From Mesostigma viride (taxonomy: Eukaryota > Streptophyta > Mesostigmatophyceae > Mesostigmatales > Mesostigmataceae), in contig RPFO01000384.1 in assembly GCA_009746045.1 (NCBI GenBank), positions 589,837-653,836 on the forward strand: DNA of 64,000 bases, in the 5' to 3' direction. The position numbers were made by a program, and so were the translations under genes. Below, piece by piece: positions 1 to 14,706 of this stretch (positions within the stretch are counted from its first letter, which is position 1; the number at the start of each line of letters is the position of its first letter). Below the pieces are notes generated by a model, which searched no databases, was not told the DNA's origin, and saw nothing but the letters and a program-made list of their open reading frames with translations.

Positions 1-625
1 CAATGATGCCTTGCCTCTCATGATCTTCTAGCCCTGCCAGATCAATAGCCTCACACCCTGGTTCATTGGCAAGACACGTGAACTGTTGATCCAATAGCAA
101 TGCCTCCACAGGGTAATACCTGGCCTGGGCAATCAAGAGAGCCCTGAGCAACTGTGTCTTGTCCATCCCAGGTAATGGTTCAATGGTTGAGTACCTTGAC
201 CATGCATCTTTAAGTGCCAAGTAAGATTGTCCTTTTATATGAAAGACATCTCCTACCACCCTGCCCTTGCATTTAGGCGGGGTAGCTACATGCCACTTGG
301 GGGGCTTGGTTGCATTGAACTGACAATGCTGGCAGTGGGATCTGACCACCTGGCAGGCACGTCTGAGTGCTGCCCCCCCCATTGCTACTGCCACCACCTC
401 TGCACTCACTTCATGCCCATAAAGGAAGTGCAACTGTAAAGCAAGCTCCTGAATATTGATATGAGTGTCCTCTGAAGGGGACACCCTGGATACCTTGGGA
501 ACAATAGAAGTGAATGTGGGTTTAGAGACATAGTCTTCTGAGACCAACTGTAACACCTTTCCAGTACTGCTCACTGCTCTGACAGTGCATGGGGCATGCA
601 GATGAAAGAGGTGAAGCAGGCACAC
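1..625 (-). CDS. retroelement integrase, N-terminal part (runs off the window edge)
   Basis: An open minus-strand frame runs from just after a TGA (626-628) to the left edge. It shows an HHCC zinc-binding module: H-x4-H near 413-430 (LHFLYGHE) and C-x2-C near 323-334 (CQHC). The start of a DDE core follows, with a candidate first Asp in GDVF near 242-253 and a candidate second Asp in LLDQQF near 92-106. The third acidic residue would lie outside the window. Integrases insert the cDNA of LTR retrotransposons into the host genome. It lies directly downstream of the gag-like frame, with no protease or reverse transcriptase visible between them, which fits Ty1/copia order (integrase before RT) better than Ty3/gypsy order. 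The superfamily is inference. No start codon is obvious, so translation probably depends on frameshift or polyprotein expression from gag. Confidence 0.6.
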   Translation of the reverse strand, partial: MCLLHLFHLHAPCTVRAVSSTGKVLQLVSEDYVSKPTFTSIVPKVSRVSPSEDTHINIQELALQLHFLYGHEVSAEVVAVAMGGAALRRACQVVRSHCQHCQFNATKPPKWHVATPPKCKGRVVGDVFHIKGQSYLALKDAWSRYSTIEPLPGMDKTQLLRALLIAQARYYPVEALLLDQQFTCLANEPGCEAIDLAGLEDHERQGII

Positions 626-648
626 TCAGACCAGCAAGAAAGGGAGAC

Positions 649-3914
<3,266 letters not shown>

Positions 3915-5025
3915 ATCGATTTTTTCGGTCCAAGTTGGAAGACGGGCTAAGGCGAACAACTCACTGAAATGGGAACGAAGAGAAGATGTATTATGTAAAT
4001 AATACGATGAACGCCAAACGGGCTCAGAATGGAACACTGTGTGTGCGTGTAAGCTGCTCGGTGCTGTGGCACTCCCCAGTGCTACGCCTATATGCCTATG
4101 GCAACGCCGACTGCAGCGTCTACCAGTGGACAACTGTACACTGCAATGCCGTGAGACCACGTCACTAGCATCAACTACACTCGGCCCGTCAGACCCGGAT
4201 AACCCGGATCTGGCGGGTCGAGCTAGAGTCTAGGCACAGTTTGGCACTAACGGCACAACAGTCCACATGACACCTCAGGACCGTACGACCTGCCGTACAG
4301 TACTGAGGTGTCCCGCTCAGCCGCGGCAGGCAATACGCGGCGCGCAGGCCGGAAATCCGTGTGTCAGCCTAAGCATCTCATCTAACTGCTAGGGAGCCAG
4401 CAATAGAGCATTTACTAAGGGCACCAGGGTATCACGAAGTAGCAGGAGCGATTTCCATGGCATTGATCGATACGTAGATCTTGGTGCCAACGCGGCTCAT
4501 GCCTCAAGCGCCAAGCAGGTCAGCCAAAGCTGAATGGGCGTTTGATGAGCGCATCAGAGTATCGTTGGCGAAAATGAGGTTTGACAAGCCTGTTGCTGCA
4601 CTGAGTTGTTCTCACCGATGTGGCCGCACTCGATGATTCAATGATGATGACCCATGAGGTCAGGCCGCGATGGCCAGCGATTCATGCCAGCGAAACGCGA
4701 CTACGTGCGGACAGAGGTGGTCGATCCCTCATCTCCACAAAGAGGCAATGACAGCCAGTTAGTAAGATCTGTAGTAGCGCGTGAGCCGGCCCTCGCCATA
4801 GCATTCCATGTCGGAAGAGAGAAAACACGCTTATCTGCAAAATGCACTTAATAATTCCAGGGAATCAGCGGCCCCCGGGCCACACTGGCCACTGGCCACT
4901 GGCCACTGGCCACTGGCCGCTGGCCGCTGTCTAACCCGACAATACCGCATTGTTATCTCGCGGTTGCGTGCGCCTGACCAGCAGGTGCTGAAGGTCTAAC
5001 TTTACCCACTCAGGCCTATGCATTA
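3915..5025. other. non-coding stretch upstream of the gag start, with a hairpin and a 7-bp tandem repeat
   Basis: No gene is supported here. By position it could hold the 5' leader or LTR of the gag element, but no second LTR copy lies in the window to test this. A hairpin has arms at 4269-4277 (GACACCTCA) and 4304-4312 (TGAGGTGTC), with an inner GTACG/CGTAC pair. A short tandem of CACTGGC-type heptamers lies at 4881-4928. Confidence 0.5.
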
Positions 5026-5458
5026 ATTAATTAATTAATTAATTAATTAATTAATTAATTAATTAATAGACACGTGACTGCGTCACGCGAGGCCTATGCA
5101 TCTTGGATCTGATATCTAACAGATTATACAAAGCTGTGATAGACTCGGCATGGACATGTGCTACACTAGACGTGACGGGCTCACCCCCGGGCAGCCTCCT
5201 GGTTTGTCTGTAATATGGAGGCAGATGGTGCGCAAGGATAGATGGCAAGTATGTAGTGATGAAGGAGACCACCCCCAAGCCTGTGGGGGCTCGGCGTGTG
5301 ACCAAGTATGGCATTCATAGCGATTCGGGCCGCGGTGCCCACACCCCTGTAACTAGGACCTAGATAGCTTATACCATCCATTCCATCCCATGTTCCCCTC
5401 CCACTGAGGACTTATGCTCACGTGACGCAGTCACGTGTCTATTAATTAATTAATTAAT
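5026..5458. mobile_element. short inverted-repeat (MITE-like) element bordered by TTAA runs
   Basis: Perfect 26-bp inverted repeats lie at 5062-5087 and 5421-5446. Each contains GACACGTGACTGCGTCACG or its complement, and both continue outward into (TTAA)n runs (about 5026-5066 and 5441-5458). The interior of about 330 bp has no convincing coding sequence. A related end (CACGTGACTGCG after TTAATTAG) occurs at 59529-59540. The structure is that of a non-autonomous DNA element. The TTAA context suggests a TTAA-targeting family, but the run is too long to define a target duplication. Confidence 0.6.
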
Positions 5459-5847
5459 ACAAAGCTGATCAGTCAATCAAGAGACATGTGCATATAATAG
5501 GAGAACGAGCTTCACACTGTCCACATTACTCAATGAAATACCAGCCATGCAAAATAGTTTATAGGCTAAAATGCCTCACTCAAAGCTAACAGATGATACA
5601 AGGGAAAGCTATGCAAAGGGCCATGTGCAGTAACCCAGCTGTCGTTATGTGGCGCACACGAGACTAATTAATCTTTAGTCAACTAATGTGGCGCAGACAT
5701 ATCTTCATCCAGGTAGGCATACATGTTCAGGCTTGACCGAGCCGCTTGCGGACAGGTTCAGGCTTAGCTCCCACATGGGTAAAAGTAGCAGCTATTAGAA
5801 ACGTACGCTGGTGCTACACTGATTTAACCTACTGGACCACCAGAAAA
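5459..5847. other. intergenic, no feature recognised
   Basis: AT-leaning sequence downstream of the stop codon of the secreted-protein gene. It presumably includes that gene's 3' UTR. I see no reliable polyadenylation signal or other gene. Confidence 0.4.
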
Positions 5848-8800
5848 TCAAGGAACTTTGCACACATCAGCTTCCTCATCACAAATTTCGCCATATCGGC
5901 AGAGGAAAATATTTGGCTCACTGACACATTTTCCATCACGGCATTTGTCAACTGTGCAGAACTGGCCATCGTTGCAGTCCGTATTCAGCAAGCACTCCGC
6001 AGAATCTGCACAAGCATTCAATAGAGAAATGCAGTTGTCATGCCAAGCAAATACTTGGCCAGTCATGAGGACAGGCAGTTGGCAGTTGGTATAGAACATT
6101 TACAATACAAAGACGCCTTTTCCGCATGTGAGCACTTGTTGCCGAGATTTCAAACATGATATCTGCAAGCATCTGTGACAAGAATCTAAACCACCCACTC
6201 GCCACAAGTCAATGATCGGAGCCCACTAGCAGCAAAGCACGTGATGACTTGCCTGTGCACCGCGCAAAGTTTACTGCACCCAGGTAGGTGGCGGAGCGGC
6301 TCGCCTGCGTCTCCCAGGGCCCCAGTAAGTAAAACTTGCACCCGTCCACCGGGTCCACCGCCATGACGCTGCGCCCGCCAAAACTGGACGTGGCTGATGC
6401 CGAGGTGCCGGCCACCAGCAGCGTCTCTGGGCTGGGCATGGTCCCGTAGGGGGCGAAGTGACCTCTGCCGGTATAGTACAGGCTTGGATATGTGTTGTTG
6501 CTGGCATCCACCATGGAATAGCTGAGCATGATGTCGCCCGATTGGTCCATTGCCGCGCTGCCCTGCCAACGATTCTTGTTGTCAGAGGGCGTGACGCCAT
6601 CCTGGACACGCTCCCAGGGACCCAGAGCTCCCAATAATGCATTAACGGCCCGCTGCAGCTCCACCCACATGACAGCACCCTGCATCGGCGGTCCAGGAAG
6701 TGTGCCAACGCATTACAGAGGAGCATTTACTTCACAAGAACCGGAAACTGTATAAGAGCTAGTGCTAATTCATAGGTACCAGCCTGTTATGGCACAACAA
6801 GCGGTGGAATTAAGTACCGAGATGTTTGTGAACGGCACTGTAAGAGAAATGAGCTCCCGAGAAGTACAGTTTTCGGTTGCCAGGCTCATGGTAGAATAAT
6901 GGCCCTTCTCTTGCCATTTTGCATGATTATTAAAGTAATCTCAAAGATAAAACTAACGAAGCACAATGTCACTGAAATGCAGGACCCGTCCAGCCAGCGC
7001 TGCTTATTTGCTGCCCTGACGCACGCACAAAAAATGATAACCAGCACAGTTCGCACAGCTGCACATACCTATAAAAAGTACAACGTAAAAGTAGTATATC
7101 CACAGTTGCATGTGTGACATAGTGTATAATCTTGGAATACTACACACCCAGATGTTACTTGCGTATGAGCAAAATTGTTTGAAATCTTCAAACTTTTGTG
7201 CCCACCAATCGGCACAACTCACCCTGTCATTTCCACCGTTCACTGTGAACGTGGCCAGCAGCGATTCGTGGTCACCAAAGCTGCGATACAGCACCCTTGA
7301 CAGCAAGCCATTCTGGTACGTGGTCAACCGCATGGCACTGCCCGGCTGCGCAAAGCAAGCTTTATCTGCAGAGCTGCCACATAAGGTAGCGTTGAATTCC
7401 GAGATCCTGACGTTGGCAAGCCGAGTCAGCTGAGCCGCGGTGGCATTGTCAAACCCGGGGCACAACTCCCACACCTCCATGAAATCTGCCGCGCGATCTG
7501 GCAATTGGGAATGCAACTCGTCATCAACTGGGCGAGCAAACAACCCACAAGAAGACCCTGCCCTGGGCTTCCCAGCCAAGTGCCCCGGCATCAAGCCCTG
7601 CAGCGTCAGGCCTGACATTGCCGGTGCCTGCATCCTGACCATAGGTCGAATGGAACCCCATGTTATGAGCCGTGCCCGGTCCAACGCATACACGGCTGGC
7701 GGGTTTTCCGTTGTCCCGAAGTAATAGGCATCCGGCATGACGGCGATGGCGATTTCCCCTAGGTTCCCTGGCAGTGCCATGGTGTGTCCCCGGTAAAGCA
7801 GGCCGTAGGGGACGCGTGTGAGAGACACGATCAAGCACAAGAAGTAACCGCCTGTGGCATTACGCGCCAGCTCCATGATGAGCCAGCGATCTGCCAGGTG
7901 GTCGTAGAGAACTTGGGGGGCACCCACAAAGGGGCCCGTTCGACAGATGGTAGTGGAGCGGTGAAACTGGGTCAGGAAGGACTGCTTGACCTGCAACCAG
8001 GGCTGCTTGATGTACACGCGGTAGAACGCCCGCCCGAATGAGGATCTCACGACGGTGATGAGGTGGCTGGGCCCCACAGCAAGAGCAGGGGCCGCTGGAA
8101 TGCCTCCAAAGCCGCGTTCGCTGTAGGCCAGGGTGCGATTGTTGAGGAAGCCGCCGGCTGCAGATGAGGCAAGGCATATGTGAACGGTCAAGGCATGCCA
8201 GGGTAGATAAGGAAATGGTGAACATAACCAAGACATGCATTGGCAAAGGCACCTAGCAAAATGCACATGCGCGAAGATTTTCTGCGCTTGGGAGCACAGG
8301 AAAATACCAGTCTCTGGTATGTTCAGACATGCCACAGAAAAACAGACAAATGCTTTGATATATACTTATAGACCCCAACTTCAATTTTGGATATGGACCG
8401 AGAACGCATTTGAAGCAGGTAATATGAACAACCAGTTAGTGCTCGCAATGTCAACATTGACCTGAATGTAGCAGAGAGATACACAGTAAAAAGCATGTAA
8501 CAATGCAGATTATATCATAAAAAGGGAAGTAGTTTAATTGGTTCCACGGGGTTTCCTTAGCCTGCCAACAAACACCGGAGTCATAGAACATTAAGAACAC
8601 AATTAATTTTCTACTCTTACTTTTCCCGCCATTTCTACATTTACTTTTCCCGCCGCTACCCACCGATGAAAACCCACCACACCTCCGTCAGTGTACTCCT
8701 GACCTTTTATAAACTCCAGGGGGGCCTGAAGGGAACTACAGTGAACTGCAGGTCACTAGCTCGGCTCGAGCCTGCATATTTGAGGCACATGTGTCGAGAG

Positions 8801-9547
8801 CCACATCTCGTGCAGGAGATCGGACGCATTCAAGAACTGTGGGAGTCATTCACCAGCTTGGTTGCAGTTCTTATTTCCACTTGGGCGTTCACGAAAGCTT
8901 CTTTGACATTTGCCATTTGTGACAGTTAGGAATATGTAAGTGTTATGTCAGACATCACGTGGCAAGAGGGTGCACGTAGTTACATTGCCGTTAACTAAAC
9001 ACTACACAACATCATCCCATGACAGATAGACAAGGAATGATAGCTTTCAAGGGCGACAACATCGCTGCTGCCAATGTTGTTACACAAGCTAGGTATATAT
9101 TAAATCCCCCAGATTGAAATGAAATTTCTGCAGACGCACCGATGATGGCTTCCAGCGCAGCAACTCCACTCGTCAGGTTTGGCGAGCTGGTCGCATTCAA
9201 CCCTGAGCATGCCTTCATGGCATTCACGTAGGCAAGCACAGGGCAGCCCCCGACGGTGGACAGTTGGCACTCGATTAATGCTTGCAGGCCGAGCGTGCCT
9301 GAAGACAGACTTGAAGAAATGACGCGCGATGTGAGGAGCGTTCGCATGATCTTCTCGAGACAGGGGCAGCAGGGGCGATCCAAAGGGCCAACACCGCAGG
9401 AACTGCTTGGGCAGCCGGTTTCTTCGTCATGGAAGTAGTTGGGGAAGTCGCAGGTCGGGTCGTCGTTGATGACAGAGATCAAGTCATAAGAAAGATCGTA
9501 GCCCACCTCCTCACCGCATGCAGCGGGATTGGTGGGCGGGTCAGAAG
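5848..9547 (-). CDS. secreted/cell-surface protein: beta-propeller-like domain plus Cys-rich C-terminus, 4 exons seen
   Basis: Exons read 9547-9140, 8157-7223, 6679-6253 and 6005-5848, with the TGA stop at 5848-5850. Phases match at every join (1, 0, 1) and give about 640 residues. Splice sites are GTGCGT with CTGCAG, GTGAGT with ATGCAG, and an apparent GC-AG intron (ACAG/GCAAGT with GTGCAG). Exon 1 is Cys-rich. Exons 2 and 3 carry motifs I associate with a family of uncharacterised secreted bacterial and algal propeller-like proteins: ALAVGPSHLITVV, QVLYDHLADRWLIMELA, MPDAYYFGTTE, then YPSLYYTGR and a basic-acidic WER/RWQGS region. The last exon has closely spaced Cys (LNTDCNDGQFCTVDKC), typical of small disulfide modules in extracellular proteins. 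The 5' end is unresolved: exon 1 starts after an acceptor at 9548, although the frame stays open to an ATG at 9620. Function is unknown. Propeller membership is from motif memory, not a search. Confidence 0.7.
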
Positions 9548-10314
9548 CTGCGGCGCAATATGGCAATCGCAAGCAAGCAGGGTTCCGTGCATACATGACA
9601 ATCCAGAGAAAAGCATACATCCCTGTGAATCACAAGAGCATCGATAGGATAGCAGGTCTGTCATGCATTCGCACAGGGAGAAAGAACCAAGGGTAACTGT
9701 GATAAGTTAGGGTCAACTGACGGCCAGCTTTATACATAATGGCAATGACCCCAATGATGTGGCCGGAAAAATCTCCCCGCATCACATCAGTAAGGCACTG
9801 AGAGGGGCTAAAGCTGAGGGAAGAGATGGGGAAAGTAGAAAGTATTCCCCTGACAACAACAGTCGTTCCTGCATGGTGCGATGACGCATAGTACTGACTG
9901 AAGGTGCAGAGCGCAAGCCCGATTCAAAATCCCTGGCAGACAATAAGCCGGAGGAGTTGACAGGTGCAGAGCGCAAGCCTGATTCAAAATCCCTGGCGGG
10001 CATAAGCTGGGGAAGTTGACAGCCTGGCTGGCGATAAAGGTCAGGGTGGCAGCTGCGCGGTGTACTGCCGTGGATGCAGGGTGCAGAAGTTGACTGCGAA
10101 ACATCGCTGGACACCAAGGTTGAAGGCGCAGACATTCGGAATATGATGCCACGATAGCTGTGGCTATCCAAGCGATTAGAATACCCATGCTTTCTTAACT
10201 GAGCGATGTCAACGAGCACCATCTTTTCAGTATGGTGGTCTAGCAATCTGTGGGGCAGCTGACTTCATGTCGCGTCTGATGGGAAAAAAGCCCCGTTTGA
10301 GGGTCTATAGCTTT
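9548..10314. other. probable 5' part of the secreted-protein gene; contains a 60-bp-period direct repeat
   Basis: A missing first exon or exons of the minus-strand gene should lie here. A minus-strand open frame at 9782-10246 is possible but has no convincing splice sites and no clear signal peptide. It contains two copies of a 34-bp sequence (9903-9936 and 9963-9996; GATTCAAAATCCCTGG core), which would encode a duplicated ARDFESGLRSAP segment. Confidence 0.35.
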
Positions 10315-11095
10315 TAAGATCACTCCATAAGCTCCCAAGAAGACCAGCATTTCATTGAAAGAGTAAGTGAAGCCCTGCCGCAACAGCAGCAGTTACAGCC
10401 ACTGGCCTTTAGGTCTCTCAGTCCGCACACCGAAGCAAGAAGCCTCCCGGGTGCGAGGGAGGAAAAGAAACGGTTGTGGATTATTGCCTGCCTAGCTTGC
10501 TTAAGGCATGGTCCGCCGACACACAAGCTGACATCATCCTAAATGAATTAACACCGGCATGCATTCGTCATGCACCGGCCTAAACAATTCTAAGTACGCC
10601 ACCACATTAGCGTGACTCCACATCGCCAGCCTAGTACACGAAGCGTACAGATAGACGTACAGGGTCCTTAGAAACTAACAATCTCAAATCTCGCCCATCG
10701 ACCCCTGTGTCAGAAATATGGGTCAGTCCGAGTCCAATGTGCAATGTTTATTCTCGACCTACTAAAGACAATTTTACCACCTACTATTAAAGCACTCCAA
10801 GATTCGTTAGGCAACCAGCCGACAGTTGGTGCGCTTCTAAACGAAAAGTTACGAATGTTGATAATCAAGTCGTGTCGAGTCTACCTTTAAATTTTGGGAC
10901 CACTCATCAATATCCGCCAAACCTTGTAAGCAACCGGGTCTGATAAAAAAAAACAGGCGAGCTTTAAAAACCTTTGTAAACACCGAAAGTCAGTCCCTAA
11001 CCCATATCGCAGACAGCCTTCCACATCGCAGGCCAAGGCATAGCGGCCCTATCTTTCCCGCATGCGTTCCTGAAACTACTTTCAGGGAAAACCGA
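10315..11095. repeat. dispersed repeat DR, copy 1 (about 0.78 kb)
   Basis: It aligns throughout with 19240-19982 in the same orientation, as a diverged copy. Shared landmarks are AAGCTCCCAAGAAGACCAGC at the start, GGCATGGTCCGCCGACACAC in the middle and AAGGCATAGCGGCCCTATCT near the end. There is no convincing long open frame, so it is probably a non-autonomous element. Copy 2 is a clean insertion in an LRR monomer and sets the boundaries. No clear inverted or direct terminal repeats were seen. Confidence 0.7.
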
Positions 11096-12510
11096 CTCTT
11101 ATCACTTTAACAGGCCTACCTATGCATCAGTGAACACAAAATAGTGAAAAGGTACCGTACTGCCCTGGCATTATACACGTGCTGGGAAGCTACCAATATC
11201 AAAGTGCACGATTCGATTGCATAAAATTAATACACCACAGGTGGGCATGGCAATCCACAGCTCGCACAAACATCCACAATGCAAAAATGTGTGTATTATA
11301 AGTGTGTGCATATACATAAGTATGTGCTTGCCGCAGTGCATGCATACGGAGTTTGGTCACGGACTCGTGACAGATGGCATGGTGGCCTTGGGCTTGCTGG
11401 AGGTAGAGGTGGAGGTGAATGTAAAACTGGGTGCATGCAGGTGGCAACCCAATGCCATTGTGGGGATAATGCCACCATGTAATATGCAGGATCTCAACAA
11501 TTCTACACAGCATCGCATGCAATGCGCACATGTAATCTTAGTCTGGACAAGGTCACCAAAAAATACACAGAAAGGTCGGGCTGGGCAGCCAAAGCAGCAC
11601 TCAGGCACAGGGCAAACCGTTGGTCGTTGATAAAGGAGCACAGTTTCAAAAGGGTAAGCGGGGTGGTCTGATTTCAAGCAACATTTCCAAACACAAACAT
11701 AGTGTGCCTTGCTTGGCAAGTGTGCGCTTTATCTAGGATGCCGTTGGTCACTGCATCCTCAGTAACTCAGTTCAATTTCGGCCCTAAATGACAACACGGA
11801 TCAAAGAGAGAAAGATCCTGCCATCAGCTGGCAGCGCTGGTAAGCAAGCAGGCGAGTGCCGTATACCTAAGTGTGGATACGGAGAGCATGCTACCAGTCG
11901 TGATCAGACCCAGCTTGGCCAGTTTCAAAGTACCCCTGTCTATGTTCCCCTCCTGCCTCTCAGTACGCAGCATTCATCGTGCCAAGAGGGGCATGGGCGC
12001 ACAAAAATGAAAAATGACAGCATGGAAGCACTCGTACGCCGTTCCAGCATGAACTTACCAGCACAAACATTGAACTTTGTGCAAGCCGGGCTATCCAGCG
12101 TGCAGCCCCAGTCCACGGAAGGACTGGAAGCTGTGTCAAAGCAAACTGCATATACATGTCCAGAAAGCCCACAACACATTTGCCATGCCATCATCACAGA
12201 TTGAGAAAATGTACCTTCTCAATTGCATATTGACAAAAAAGGCCAGCTACGGCAAACAGTTCCTCAGGGTTTTAGATGCCAGGAATACAGAGCTCAATGT
12301 GGACCTGACTCTCTGAGCAGTCTCTACTGCAGACGTAGTGGAAAACAAATCTAGGCAGGGTGGAAGGGATTCGCTAGCTGGGACGGATAGGGTCACCGTG
12401 TGATTTAAGGTGTGCTTCATAGCTGTTGAAAGTCGAAGAGGCGTCGAGCCCATGCAAGGAATGAAAAAATGGTCAAATGTCAATGAGCTAACTTGCCCAC
12501 TTGAGGTTAT
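11096..12510. other. intergenic, no gene supported
   Basis: Several short open frames exist on both strands, but none has recognisable motifs or consistent splice signals. The region is unique within the window. Confidence 0.4.
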
Positions 12511-12634
<124 letters not shown>

Positions 12635-14410
12635 TGAATATAAGCGCGCAAAGAGATGCAAAAAAGCCACAACCTACAGTCCTCAGAATAATCCAAACAC
12701 CTCTATTTACTGCTATTCCAGCGATGGATTCCCTCTAATGGGCCTGGTAGATGCCATGCCGTGATCTTTAATGCTGCTGTTGTGAACTTACCCGGGCAAG
12801 TAAGGCCCCATGTGCCAGTCCTGTTGGTAGTCAAAGCTTCATTCCTTGGATTAGGCCCACAAATCCAGGGGTTGAAAGCCACATTCCTGCGACAGCAGCG
12901 TGTGCAATGCAGGCAACTTTAGCAGAAATCGTGGAGTTACTCAAGGAGTTACTCTTTGAAAATTATAGCTGACAACCAGAGAACAGTGCAATTGTATAAA
13001 GCAGAAACACAATTAAGGGCCGGAAAACGTGTTCAAAAAGCAACACTTGCGTGGATGAAGTGTCCATATGCACAGCACTAATATGTAGCTAGCACAAAAT
13101 AAGGAGCTCAAGTGCTCAAGATGCTCCTATAGATGCCAGGCGCACGAGGGTGAGGATTATGGGTGCAGGGTTTATGCCACTCCTATGCATAATTGTTTTG
13201 AGAAGAATGTCACAGGCACACTACTATACCAGTTGCTGACACCCCTGGCATCAACCTGGCTCGATCTTGCCCACATCTATTGCAGAGACCATGTACCTGA
13301 CACCCCCCTGACATACTGACCGCACTATCACCAGCACTCTCTTTTCTCTGCAGGCCTCTTTCTTCGTTGCTGCCCGTAACTCAAATATGGCACCACAAAA
13401 ATAATCTTTGTCATGTCACCAGCTGTGTTTTAGCCTTTCAAACATCACAGGCATGCTATTGGTTGTTGACCCCGTTTAACTGTTGTAATGTCACTGGCGA
13501 CTTCATTTTGAGGCTACCAGCCTTCTGTGCACTGTCACCATTTGTCTTGCTAACATTTGGGGCCCTGCATGGGCACATCGATCACCAAACAGGCATGACA
13601 AGTCAGACAAAGAGGCACTGCCTGCCAGGTAATGGGCATCTCAATGAGTTGCCCAGAGTTTTCTGCTGCTGCATGCCATGCGCCAGCGGATACGGTGGGG
13701 TTGGGGTAGCGTGGGGTTGGATGGAAGCGGGAAGGATGAGGAAGGGGAGCTTGGGGAAGTTGTGGAGGGGGGAGGAACCAGTTTGAAAGAAAGGTGCTGG
13801 ACTGACGCTGTGTGTCACATGGTCGACATTCCCACTGCCACAAGTCTAGTCACTTGAATGTGCTAACTCCTGCAAACGTGGCGTGTCAAGCCATACATAG
13901 ATTCAAAGCGCATCGCCCCTCGTGGTACTGAATGGCGTGGTCATTGCTTGTTGGCACACTGCTATACTCGGAGCTCAACTGTCGTCCGTTGACCAGCATG
14001 CATGCGGCTAAAAGCAATGGCGTATGGTCACATTGTTGCACCTCTTGCTTTACTACATACATATCATGTACCCCGGCATGGTCGTACACCCAAACATAAA
14101 GAACTCCTGTTGTTGGGGGCAGAGAATATTTCAATAGACATTGTACAACCGTTTACTCCTAAAAGCACCATTCTTCTTCGAAGCAATCAGTGTACCGGGC
14201 CATCATATGTTTTTGCTGACGGGCCGCGGCCGCATGTGGCCACGGGCCGCCGGACTTTGGACGCCGCAGTCACAGGTGGCCACGGGATTGTTGTGGCCAT
14301 AGCCCCACAGTGTTAACGGCGGTTGGTAGATGGTCAGCCACGTGTCAATGGTAACTCAGCTGAGTCTGGTATTCTGGTGCACTGGGCCGAGATGTGTGTA
14401 TAGGACAGCA
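12635..14410. other. intergenic, no gene supported
   Basis: Short unremarkable open frames only. A GC-rich patch with repeated GTGGCCACGGG lies near 14221-14300. If the LRR array belongs to one minus-strand gene, its terminal exon(s) would be expected in or below this stretch, but I could not identify them. Confidence 0.4.
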
Positions 14411-14706
14411 TATTCAGTCAGTCAGAGTCACGAAAGTTAGTTTTGTGCAATCATCCGGTACAGCCTGGTATGAATGATGACATTTTTTAAAGTGACCATG
14501 CCGTTGTACTAAAGCTCCAGATGGAAAGTAGACCTTGCAAAGTGGCGTGCAGTGAATCTTGATGCCCGGACGAACTGCCCAATTCCACGTTTTCCTGACG
14601 TCAACCTCCACCCACCCATTTTGGGCTGTTGACGAGGTAATGCATCCCCATACTGAGAAATGCCAAGCCTGAAAACATAACCAGCTGGCACAATCAATGG
14701 ACTTAC

